This document shows, piece by piece, positions 33,856-43,626 of a DNA stretch of 64,000 bases. The translations under genes were made by a program, and so were the position numbers. The DNA lies in the NCBI GenBank assembly GCA_010093685.1, contig MU006223.1, positions 702,228 through 766,227 on the forward strand, read 5' to 3'. This DNA is from Ophiobolus disseminans. Its lineage: Eukaryota; Ascomycota; Dothideomycetes; Pleosporales; Phaeosphaeriaceae. Position 1 is the stretch's first letter. Each line of letters starts with the position of its first letter. The notes beneath the pieces were generated by a model. That model did not search any database. It saw only the letters and a program-made list of their open reading frames with translations, and was not told the DNA's origin.

Positions 33856-34283
33856 GTGGTACAAAACACAGTAACATGTCCATCTCCGGCTTTCAAAGCG
33901 TCTTAGCCGTCAGTATCACTTGTCATTTATTGGTCAACCGATTATTAGTCCCGTCCCTACTCAGTCAGCCTCAAGTCGGAAAATTCTCTACCATTGCCGT
34001 GGTTTGGACAATCCAAGTTACTCTACTTTGTGTTGTTGTAGTTCAGTAGGTTCACAATATTTACAGCCTTTTTAGCATGCTTGATTTTATCCCACCATGT
34101 CATTACTTGAATCACAGTCACAGGTACCTTTCATTCACTTAATGTTTATCACATCTTGACACCAAGACTGCAAAGTAGTATAAGAAAGAAACTCAATTTC
34201 AACAAGTATGTTGCAAACGCCAACCAGATACACTTCAACCCTCTAAAGCCCAAACGCCACGAAAACAATGTGAATAATCCAGT
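33856..34283. other. Intergenic region between convergent genes
   Basis: A 428-bp AT-rich stretch between two convergent genes, presumably 3' UTRs. No gene is seen. Confidence 0.5.
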
Positions 34284-35648
34284 TTACCACTCACACTGCC
34301 CAACCACAATATTATACAACCCCGGATCCCCAATCTTTGCGCAATTGACCGCCGTATTCACCGTCCGATCTGGATCCTCCTTGCAGCCAATACCAACGTC
34401 CGTGCCGTCTTTCTCTTTACACGAAAGCATCCCGGGATTTCCTTTTCCATCGTTCTCGTACTCGCAAGTACGACCATGGACTGTGCCCATAGGGAATGTG
34501 CCTGCGGGATACGGCATGATTCCGCTTTTGTCTGGCATAGCTAGTGTGGGATAATAGACAGTGTTTTTTCTAGGACGGCAAACCATCGATTCGCCATATT
34601 TCCCAGGGAAGAAATGCCACCACTTGAGTTTCTCTGCGTTCCTTTGGTACACGATAGTGACTGCTTTGGTTTTCGCGGCGGCTGGAGGGGGAGATGGCGC
34701 GGGGTTGTTGTTTGGTTCGACCTCGGGGAAGGGGGTGTTGTCTGTCGCGTCCTTGAATTCTTTATTGCACAACTCTGTCCAACAAAAGTTCCTGAGCATA
34801 AGTTCGATAATTGTCGGCGTTTTTGGTGGGTCGTTGATCGGGTTGTCCTTGAATCTGCGCGTATTTAGGGGCCCGTATCCGCGGTCACCATGATCCTCGA
34901 TATGCTGACCGATGGCGGGTATACCCACATGCGTGTCGATGTGCCTAGCACAGGTTCGATTAATACGACGAGCGCTGTTGGTGAAGGCTGACTTACATCA
35001 TCTCGTGCAATATGATGCCGTCCATAGTATCCATTAAACCACTGGCTTGGTCACCCAATTTATCGCAACCTGTCTTTGTGTACAATGGGAATTCATATGC
35101 CCAATTACAAAGTGTGATGACCCACTTATCCGGCTCGGGTCCAGAGACCTCAATCTTGTGAGTAAAGGCCGCTAGCCCTTTCTCATCACATGCTCTTTCG
35201 AAGCCCCTGGGAGCGTGGTTCGTGATATAAACATGGTCCATGAAAGCTGCTCCCCCAGTTGGATCATGCGGTTCGCCCTCGCCCACGAGTACACTGAATT
35301 CTTTGTTGACTTTAGCCTGATCTCCGTCATTGAAGTAGTGTCCGAAGATGCGTGGCCATCTGTTGGAATCGGCGTTCTTGTGGTACACTATGTTTGCTAG
35401 GACTATCATGCCAATCCATGCCTCCCCAGCCTTGTCCCGCTGCTCCTGTGCATTTGGTCGGTCGTATTCCCAATCGAAGTGTGGAAGCGTTCGTTTGGCT
35501 CTAATTCTGTTAAAATACGCTTTGCAAAGGAACTGCAAACGTACAAGGATCGTGTCTCGGAGAGGTGGTCATCGACTGGCAGCGCAATTGAACATGCGGC
35601 AAAGACGACGGCTACTGCAGCACCGTACCGCAAGAGCTGAGATTACAT
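34284..35648 (-). pseudogene. Secreted HExxH metallopeptidase-like protein, start codon followed by a stop
   Basis: Exons 35648-35577, 35532-34997 and 34944-34284 join in phase into about 422 codons. Reading ATG at 35648 gives a typical signal peptide (SQLLRYGAAVAVVFAACSIAL), but codon 2 is TAA (35643-35645). The zinc motif spans the second intron: ILHEMMHIDTHVG, an intact HExxH. Elsewhere are AFMDHVYITNHAPRG and several Cys (for example FCWTELCNKEF, CEYENDGKG, CKEKDG, GIGCKEDPD), fitting an extracellular disulfide-bonded enzyme similar to fungal lysine-specific metallo-endopeptidase-like proteins. TAA differs from CAA by C-to-T in a CpA context. The body is otherwise open, so this may be a recent null allele, a non-ATG start, or a missed 5' exon. 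The first intron (44 bp) is uncertain. Confidence 0.6.
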
Positions 35649-36499
35649 GATATGGTAATAAGCGAGAACGAACGTTGAGGATGTAGTATAACTAAGTCAT
35701 GCTGGGAACGTGACGCTGACTGTCCGTTGGATATCAGTTGTTCAAGTGCAGACCTATGCTCACCGACCAGCTGATGCGTCCATCAACGTGTCCGTCTTCC
35801 TTATATAGACCTGCATACAGACTGTGCCTCCCTTCGAAACGCACCTGTTGTCTATTCTCCAAACGTGTTCTTTTCGCAAAGTTCAATCCGTTGCTTTGCC
35901 CCACGGGGCAGAAACCCCAATGACCACCTTGATTTTACACTCCCTCCACCAAACTGCGTACTAAAAGTGTCGGGTACCGACATAGCCACGAGCTACAGCA
36001 CTTCATTTGGCTGGAATGTCAAGAACCCAAACGTACTGGCCTCGCCGCAGCCTAGTGGTTTAGGAAGAGAGTGTGTGTGGACAGTACGGTGTCTGCATCG
36101 TTTGAAATGGCACTGTTGTTGCTAGCATTGCGCACTCGCCGCAGCTAGGTGGCGCAGAGAGAGTGTTTGTGAAGCGTTGTCAGTGTCCTGGGGCGGCGAG
36201 CGGCGAGGGTGGGAACGATCCATATCGCTGAAGTCTGCTTAGACTACGTGTTTCATCATAAGTAAGTATGCCTTGGGAGGTTGCTAAACTTACTAGTGGC
36301 AAGTGACGCGCGCGCAATTAGTGCCCTCTTTGGCATGTGACTAAGATTGATAGTCGAAAGTCAAACTACAGATTTAATGTGCGGGGCAAGCTTGGCACCT
36401 AGGCACACTCAGGGTTGTTACGTTCTGAGGTTTCTCTTCACGAAGTCTTTTACTTGTGCACCTTAAATTTGCTTATGGTAGAAAGAAAGATATCTAGGT
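35649..36499. other. Intergenic region between divergent genes
   Basis: About 0.85 kb lies between the metallopeptidase-like gene and the gene at 36500. It contains nothing I can call. TCTAGGTATGA near 36491-36501 overlaps the next start codon. Confidence 0.5.
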
Positions 36500-37189
36500 A
36501 TGAACCAGAATCTCAACATGGCTACATCCATACCCGCCACAGGCTTATCTCAATCTCCTGTTGAAGCTCCTTCGATCTCAATCTGCATCTCAATTCCCAT
36601 CTCCACATTTGATCTGGCCCTCATGACACCCTTCGCAATCAACGTTGTACTGACGTTACATCACCATCATCCAATCACGTTCCGGGCGCGCGATACACGG
36701 TTCTTCACAAACCCTCTCGGTAAACCAGGGCTGGAATTCACAAACATCCGCACTGGCGAGACGCAAGTGGGAATGGAGGTTACTATGTGCTTCATAGGAG
36801 CGTCAGAGACCGATATATTGCCGTCAGAAGAGAACAAATCAGGATGGATCACGCTGTTCCAAGGCCAACCTTACAGTGTAGACGCGAGTATCGAGCCTAT
36901 TGGCAAAGGACGCATGCGAACTCTCGCCGAACAAAGGAGTGGCTCGGAAGAGAGACCTACGTCTCTTAAGTGGCCAATGGTGCATAGACTTCTAGACGGG
37001 GACGTGTTTGAGATTCGCGTGAATGATAAAGCAGGTGTGAAGAGTTGGATAGAGGGGCCTTTAGAAGAGATACTCGCAAGAGACGAGACACCGGTGCTCA
37101 GGGAGGAAGTGATCGGTTTCGACGTTAAAGAGACTGCGAGGTTCGATGTCAAGAGGCCGGATCCGGATGGGAGTTTGAATTGGCTGTGA
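36500..37189 (+). CDS. Uncharacterised fungal protein, 229 residues
   Basis: A single exon runs from the ATG at 36500 to the stop at 37187-37189. The protein is globular-looking, without signal peptide or membrane segment. Features include LTLHHHHPITFRARDTRFF, KPGLEFTNIRTGETQVGME, SGWITLFQGQPYSVDASIEP and a C-terminal RFDVKRPDPDGSLNWL. Beta-strand-rich spacing and a conserved-looking TLFQGQPY segment suggest a real gene. I do not recognise a family and assign no function. A second ATG (36518, MATSIPAT) is an equally good start. Confidence 0.72.
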   Translation: MNQNLNMATSIPATGLSQSPVEAPSISICISIPISTFDLALMTPFAINVVLTLHHHHPITFRARDTRFFTNPLGKPGLEFTNIRTGETQVGMEVTMCFIGASETDILPSEENKSGWITLFQGQPYSVDASIEPIGKGRMRTLAEQRSGSEERPTSLKWPMVHRLLDGDVFEIRVNDKAGVKSWIEGPLEEILARDETPVLREEVIGFDVKETARFDVKRPDPDGSLNWL

Positions 37190-37764
37190 AGATGGGACTG
37201 GAGGTCGTCGGTGATTTATTGTTTGTCGTTTTGTTGGATCTCGAAGTATCTTCCCCTTCACAAGTGTGTTGAGACTTTGATCCTTTTGAAAAGGCTTGAG
37301 CACTTGCATGCTACACCACTTTTGCTGTCCGGCCAAGTACTGATACTTCTAGCCACTACGACACTCCTCTCAACCCAGCATACGATCATAAGACTCACAG
37401 ACTGTAGCAAGCCTGATGATTGGATGGATCGAGACCGCTCAGAGTCAATGTCAAGAGTGGCGAGTAGTGTATCGCACCACGGAGACATAGTAGTGATGTT
37501 TCGAGTGTACAGCTAGATGATCGATACTGCGGGTGAACAGAGTCGACGTGAGATGACAGCACCGCTCGATTCGAGGATTGACATGCAACGAACCATGGTC
37601 CTCCATGTGAAGCTTAGCATCACCCGCCGACCTTGAAGTCCAGTCCATGCCGTGCGTTTTCCTCGAGACTGCCCATCAATGCGGCCAACTTCACACGTCC
37701 ACATTCAAGTCACGCCCATCACGCTCATGGCACATAAAATATCCCCCAGCATTTACTCCACATA
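37190..37764. other. Intergenic region
   Basis: About 0.58 kb lies between two genes on the same strand. No further gene is seen. Confidence 0.5.
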
Positions 37765-38735
37765 ATGCGGCTCTTCATCCCCAACGTGAACCAGGAACTT
37801 GAACAACCAAAAACCCCGTGGCCCATCATCCTACAACGCACACTTCAACCCTACACGCAAGCAAACTTGAAAGGATCTCTGCACATCATCAGTTATGTGG
37901 TGGGTGATAATCTGGCGTACGTACCAGACTCTTGTCGTGAGGTTCTGTTGCTGATTCGTGTGTAGGCGTCTTCAAAGTCCTCTTCGCCAAAGGCGCATGG
38001 ATCAACTGGCTTGCATTCATGGCCATGTGCTGCTATCGTAAGTTGCAGCAATCTTGAATCTCACCGAAGTAAAAACACTAACACGAGGGTAGTCGCTATG
38101 ATTCTGAGCTGTATGAGCAGCGCGCCCGGTTTCGTGAATCTGTACACCGTGGAGATAAAGCCTAGCGAACCTAAACGTGCTGTGATCAAAATCGGGTATA
38201 TCGGTGAGTCCTTCTCCTGATGTTGATCTAGAGCTGGTGACTGATGCGAAATCTAGGTATATGTGTCCAAACACCCGAAATGGTCGAGAATAAGAAGGAC
38301 TGGGTCTGTTCCCGCTTTCACGGCAACACAACCAAAGGCCTCGACGACGGGCTTGTGAAACTCGCCAACCACGCCCGGTGGCTCCAGTGGCGTGGATTAT
38401 TCATGCCGCCCTTGTTTGCAGCAGGATCTTTGTTTTTGTCCTGGGTAACCTTCCGTTTGGTTCGGAATAAATCGGACAAGGTCACAAGCTGGGCGGCAAT
38501 CTTTCAGTGGTTCTCCTGCGCAATCGGGTTTGCCGCTACGCTGATACCTGTGGTGTTGGGCAATGCGATGATGATTGTGGGGCCGATATACCACAGCGAC
38601 ACGCAAACAAGATTCAGTATGGGCGGTGCTGTGCTTATGGCGACTGGGTTTGGATTGCATTTGGCGTATATCATCTGTGCGAAGCGGTATCATGTGCTGG
38701 TAATTACGCAGGTCTGTGCGAGACTTGGGGATTAG
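37765..38735 (+). CDS. Fig1-like Ca2+ regulator / membrane fusion protein
   Basis: Four exons, 37765-37903, 37966-38037, 38093-38203 and 38257-38735, give 266 residues in phase. The claudin-like Fig1 layout is visible: a first membrane segment (WINWLAFMAMCCYLAMILSC) and an extracellular loop ending in IKIGYIGICVQTPE...DWVCS with the conserved G-x-C. Three more membrane segments follow (LFMPPLFAAGSLFLSWVTF, WFSCAIGFAATLIPVVLG and AVLMATGFGLHLAYIIC). Fig1 proteins act in low-affinity Ca2+ uptake and in cell fusion during mating, and in filamentous fungi in hyphal or sexual fusion. It lies ~1.1 kb from calcineurin B, a Ca2+-signalling partner, although physical closeness need not mean co-regulation. 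The N-terminal ~55 residues before the first segment are weakly supported. Confidence 0.78.
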
Positions 38736-38897
38736 ACGGAATGGTGTAGAATGAAGCACGGAATTGCTAAATATTTGGTAAACCTTGGTCCGAGGCGGTA
38801 CTGTCGTCGAGTTGAATATGATAATTCTATTGCCACATTCAGAGGTCATAAGTCTGCGTTGAGTAACGCTGAAAATACAGTGCCCGTATGTACACGC

Positions 38898-39632
38898 TCA
38901 ATCTTGTGCCGAGCTCGAGAATTCCGCTTGATAGTACTGCAGAAACAATCAGTATGCCTGTGACTTGTGAGTAGACTGAGGCGCCGGACACTCAGAAAGG
39001 CAGCACTCACCTCCGACACATTCTTCGCCAGCTTTGTGTCCCTCAGCTTCGATTTGCCAGCCGGGACCTTCCCTAGAAGCCGACGTACACCGTCAGTGTC
39101 TGTCTCACACATATTTCGCACGTGACTTTGCCTACAATTGTTGACACCCCACCACCACCGCCGTATCTTTGCGCCGACGCCCTGTCCGCTGAACTTGGCC
39201 GATCGATTCCAGTGCCGCCAGCCGCTGAGTAGGAGGGTCCATAGTACGCCTTGGGCGAAGCAGAAGATGATCTATATAGTTAGCGTCGTCACATATAGAC
39301 ATTTGAGGTGAATGTACCTGGTCCTTTACTGTTATCCATAGTACACTCTGCCACGACTCGGCTTGCTCGATGCTCTTAAGGTAGCTTTGCTCGAACCGGA
39401 GGTCTGGTAATGGCGGCATGTTCTGCTTCCGTGGCACCGGGTTGAGGACGCTAATTGGGATCTCATCTTCGGCGATGTCTGAATCGGCGTCTGGGTCCGG
39501 ATGTGTATCGAGGATTACGGGTAGCTTCTCGGAAGCGGCAGTCGATGGGTTGAGGTCGTGCCGGGGCGAGGGGTGGCGCTTGATAGATGCGCCTTGCAGC
39601 GTTGATGCAATCGTGCCCGGGCCCGAGTCCAT
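38898..39632 (-). CDS. DUF1770 / Atg43-like mitochondrial outer-membrane protein
   Basis: Three exons, 39632-39318, 39271-39011 and 38936-38898, give 204 residues. The N-terminal half is acidic and disordered (DTHPDPDADSDIAEDEIPIS). It is followed by the family block PPLPDLRFEQSYLKSIEQAE, SWQSVLWITVKDQ, and then a single hydrophobic segment (IIFCFAQGVLWTLLLSGWRHW) ending in a basic C-terminus. I recognise this as the fungal DUF1770 group, which includes fission yeast Atg43, a mitophagy receptor anchored in the outer mitochondrial membrane. Assignment is from memory of the motif. The last short exon is the least certain part, since the second exon could end differently. The gene is divergent from calcineurin B, with 235 bp between the two start codons. 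Confidence 0.75.
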
Positions 39633-39867
39633 GTTGTCGGTATATGTCGTCAAATTTGATGTAGAAAGCAATGGTAGAGTTAGCCTCTGGGAGTGAATGT
39701 CAAGGTCTTGGCGTTGACGTCGGACGCGCCTGGCCAATCACGACAAGGCGGTACGCACCCTTAGCGGCCCGCATGTCGAAGTTGACGCACGGCGAGACGC
39801 TCCCCACGACAGCTACCGCTGCATTACTCGCCACACCACCAATTCCTACCTTTACCAAACCGCCGAT

Positions 39868-40583
39868 ATGGGGAACCAACCGTCGGCGATCCTAGATAAC
39901 ATAGCCTCCGGCTCGAATTGTGCGTGCGAACCAGGATAGAGGGGCGCTCGTGTGAGCGCCTGCGGGGCTGAGAGAAGCATGCTAACCCCTCATATAGTCG
40001 ACCGTGAGGAGGTGGACCGCCTGAGGAAGCGGTTCATGAAGCTGGACAAGGTGCGCCACTAGCCGTTTGCTTGTCTACGGGCACATGACTAATGCTATCC
40101 ACAGGACAATTCTGGCACAATCGAGCGCGACGAGTTCCTAGCCCTCCCTCAGATCTCCTCGAACCCCCTCGCGACACGCATGATTGCAATCTTCGACGAA
40201 GACGGTGGCGGTGACGTCGACTTTCAAGAGTTCGTCTCAGGCCTCTCAGCGTTTAGCAGCAAAGGCAACAAGGAGGAGAAGCTACGCTTTGCCTTCCGCG
40301 TGTACGACATTGACCGTGACGGCTTCATCAGCAATGGCGAGCTCTTCATAGTACTGAAGATGATGGTTGGAAGCAACTTGAAGGACCAGCAGCTACAGCA
40401 GGTGCGTACAACCACGGAACGGCGTGTTTGGTTGCTGGTGTGGATGCTGACTACCGGCAGATTGTTGACAAAACCATCATGGAGGCTGACCAGGACCGGG
40501 ACGGAAAGATCAGCTTTGAGGAGTTCATGAAGATGGTCGAGCATACAGACGTCTCCATGAGCATGACCCTGGATCAGTTCTAA
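39868..40583 (+). CDS. CNB1: Calcineurin regulatory subunit B
   Basis: Four exons, 39868-39919, 39998-40050, 40105-40401 and 40461-40583, give 174 residues. The N-terminus MGNQPS carries the myristoylation glycine. Four EF-hands follow, with loops DKDNSGTIERDE, DEDGGGDVDFQE, DIDRDGFISNGE and DQDRDGKISFEE. All loop positions that bind calcium are acidic or suitable. DREEVDRLRKRFMKLDK and NLKDQQLQQIVDKTI match calcineurin B from other fungi. With the catalytic A subunit it forms the Ca2+/calmodulin phosphatase that dephosphorylates Crz1. Confidence 0.97.
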
Positions 40584-42109
40584 GCGGTGTTTGCTTCATA
40601 GTCGGACGGGAGGGTCTCTTTCGGCGAGGAGTTTGCGGTGTTTTGGCCCATCTGGGACGGGCTTGACAGGATTTGATATCCATCAATACATGAATTCACG
40701 TTTCTGGGAGATGCTGACTAAACATTACATGTTGTCCTTTACGGGCGACTCGAGCTTCGCGTTGTATGGTGGCCCTCAATGCACTTCTAACTATCACACG
40801 ACAAAATCCAAAATCCGACGAAAACTTCTTCCTGCGGATTATGAACTGTACGTTATCTGTTGATCGTTCTCAGATCGTTGCCAAAAATGTACCGTGTGTA
40901 TAAACGACGAAGGAACACGAGCCAAGTCCAGTAAATATGATGTCCATGAGACTTCAATCATCCTACACAATCTGCGCATAGTCGAGCTATGAGTTGCATA
41001 CAAGCTACATTTATTCGTCCTACTATTTGCTGACAAAACATCCTAGCTATTCCCTCGTGTGTAGAGTATGTCACCACCTGCCCGCGGGAAACGCGGCATG
41101 CTTTGCGGGCATGCCTGTTTTATGCGCCACGCACGTAGTCTCCAAGCAATACAGGTTGGCCGATAGCTCTTTGCAGAACACGCAATGATATCTGAAGACA
41201 TGCTGATCGGTGTAATTCGCTTACTAGGCGCTTAGCGCGCCCATTAGTGGGGTTGGTGGTCCTTTCGGCTGCCTCCACTATGCCTTGGTGGCATGTTGTG
41301 TAACACCCAAACGTACCACCTGTCGCGACTTGCAGCTCAACAATGGACATCCTCTCCAGGACGATGAATTATAGTGCTTTTTTGGCTGCACCATCGGACT
41401 TTTGCTGAAGATGGCGCATGTCGCTTTACTGCGTCCTGCAAGGCTTCCTAACCGAAGGCATCTCCAGCAACTTGCAGCTGCATAAACACGAGATGAGCTG
41501 CGCACCATTCACGCGCATATGCTTAGCGCCGCGGGGAAGGATGCTTCCCCTCCCCACCCCTTGCTTAGATTTTTATGGTAACATTCTCTTGTAATAAAGG
41601 TACTATCATACCTTCGACTCATCCTTTAACTTCACCCATCCACGACTATTTCTTGGAGGAGTCTATTGTTCTATCTACTTGTCAGTCATGGATCGAGCGG
41701 TTTTTCTCACTTCGTTTACACTACGCTACACATGGCCATTGCATCAAATTCGCCCTAGGCTCACGGTGGAGGTCGAGCCTACCACTCGCAACCAGAAGCG
41801 ATACTCTTCATCTTCTTTCAAGAGGGAGAAGAGCAAAAAGTTGGCAGACGAGAATGCGAAGATCGTAGCGAGGGCTAGGACAGACTCCTTGTCCAAATAA
41901 GCCTCTCGTGGAAACACTGGGAAGGTAGCCTTACCGAAAGCGCTTGCTGGAGGACCGATTCCGAATTATACTGTGTCGCAAACGCTAAATTTGCCGTCAA
42001 GCACGGCATCCCGGCCAATCTCCGTGATTCACTGAATCAAAAGCCCGCCCGCAGTGATGGGCGTCATGGTGTTCTGGATGATATTACATGGCCTGGCGAT
42101 AGTTAGGCA
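40584..42109. other. Gene-poor region
   Basis: About 1.5 kb lies after calcineurin B. Near 41880-42104 a frame runs into the decayed hydrolase, sharing its phase up to a TAG at 42104-42106. It may be that gene's eroded 5' end. Otherwise nothing is supported. Confidence 0.5.
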
Positions 42110-42937
42110 TTGGTCCTCCCGTGGCAAGGTCAGCTAAGCTACGCTCGACTCGGTCGTAAAAAAGAGGACGGTCCTGTTTGGGTCATGTTTCATAGGACAC
42201 CAGGAAGTCGTTTAAGTTGGGAGTATTATCACAAACATGCCGAAGCAAACGGTATTCGCCTGATCTGCATCGACCGACCGGGCTACGGCTCCTCGACCTG
42301 TAAGTGGGACAGATCCATGAAAGACTTCATGCGAGACGTGGAATACCTCCTAAATTGCCTTGGTATCCGCCAGTTTGTAGCCCTTGGTATAAGCGGTGGA
42401 GGTCCACACGTATTGCTAGCTGCACACCACTTCCCAAAGTCTCGACTTCTCAAATCTGTCATCATGTGCGGCATGACGCATCCATCGTGTGAACAGGTGT
42501 CACTCCATATAACCCACAGGCAGAATCGGATGCTCATACTTTTCATCCCCTTCTGGGCGCACTACCACATCACCGTCAACTCCGGCCGTATGCTCTGAGA
42601 GGCCATTGAGGCAGCCAAGGGTGACAAAAATCGCATCAAGAGAGCATACGCTAGGAATGGAGAAATGTTCTGGCAGGGCCAAACAGGCGTTCGGAATGAC
42701 TGGAAACTCGTTGGGAAGGACTGGGGCTTTAAGCTGTCAGACATCGACGCGAACAATATCCGATGGTACCATGGCAATAGGGATGTCAACACATCTTCAA
42801 ATGCCGCCCGCAAGGTGGTAGATGAAGTGAACAAGTTGCGTAAAAACAATATTACGTACAAGGAGTATCCTGGTCTCGACCACTATGAAGTGCAATCGGA
42901 AGTGTTCTACGAAGTCTTGGAATGGTTGAAGAAATAA
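42110..42937 (+). pseudogene. Alpha/beta-hydrolase, inactivated
   Basis: A single frame from 42110 to 42937 encodes an alpha/beta-hydrolase fold, interrupted by TGA at 42596-42598. A second stop (TAG, 42104-42106) lies in the same frame just upstream, before ALVLPWQGQLSYARLG, where homologues normally continue with LPDGRxLSY. The nucleophile elbow GISGGG (GxSxG) and a plausible catalytic His (YPGLDHYE) remain. The usual HG oxyanion motif before TPGSR is HR. All three changes fit transitions in TpG/CpA context: CAG to TAG, TGG to TGA, and GGG to AGG after T. The pattern suggests repeat-induced point mutation of a duplicated gene followed by loss of constraint. No ATG start is evident. Confidence 0.75.
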
Positions 42938-43626
42938 GTGCTGGAGATCAGGGAACAACTGAATGCGTGTTCGCAGTCACCCCTTCTCGCCAACAAGGTT
43001 GGAAGACTTAACGGCCGCTGCAGTTGTTGCCCGACTCCCAGATGTTGTTCCTGGTGTCAAAAATTCTTTGCAGCCGTTGCTGCGCTACAAACAGAAGCAA
43101 TGGGACGACCTCCAGTGTTGCCTATGCTGTCCTGCTTCGACACTCTTTGCGTTGATTCGATATAAAACGTCGGAAACATGGAAGCTGATAGAGAAAAAAT
43201 GCATACAAAAATTACAAGCCTCTTACTAGATGATATTAGCGAGGAACTGTCCACGGGTCATCTCTAGTCTAGTCAACGTGATGTGGCCATTGAGCGTTGG
43301 GTTCCAGCTCGCTGGCCTTGCAGACATCGGCGCTTTTCTTTTTTTTTCGAGGAATGTGATGGCCGGGTGCGCTAGAAATTCGTAGAAGTCTGAAAGAGAT
43401 TTGTTTCTTTGTGACTGTCTCCATGACTGGTGTCTATGTAGAGTGTAAACGCCCAGGTAAGGAAACGATAAAGCGTCACGTGCAGTCGTGCTAGCGTGTT
43501 TCGCGCCTTCCGAATTCGCGAGACGCGTCGTTAACCTCCTTCCACCCTCCCGCCAGCGACCATTGTTCACCAACATCGTGCTCCTAGAGTCACCGAAATG
43601 CTGACATAGTCTCGTTTACATCAATC
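42938..43626. other. Intergenic region upstream of RDH54
   Basis: About 0.7 kb, containing a T-run (43336-43349) and the RDH54 promoter. A 116-codon frame on the minus strand (43226-43576) is not convincing. Confidence 0.5.

Noticed and set aside
43226..43576. 116-codon minus-strand frame in the RDH54 upstream region
   Set aside because: No family resemblance, and it sits across the RDH54 promoter and leader.
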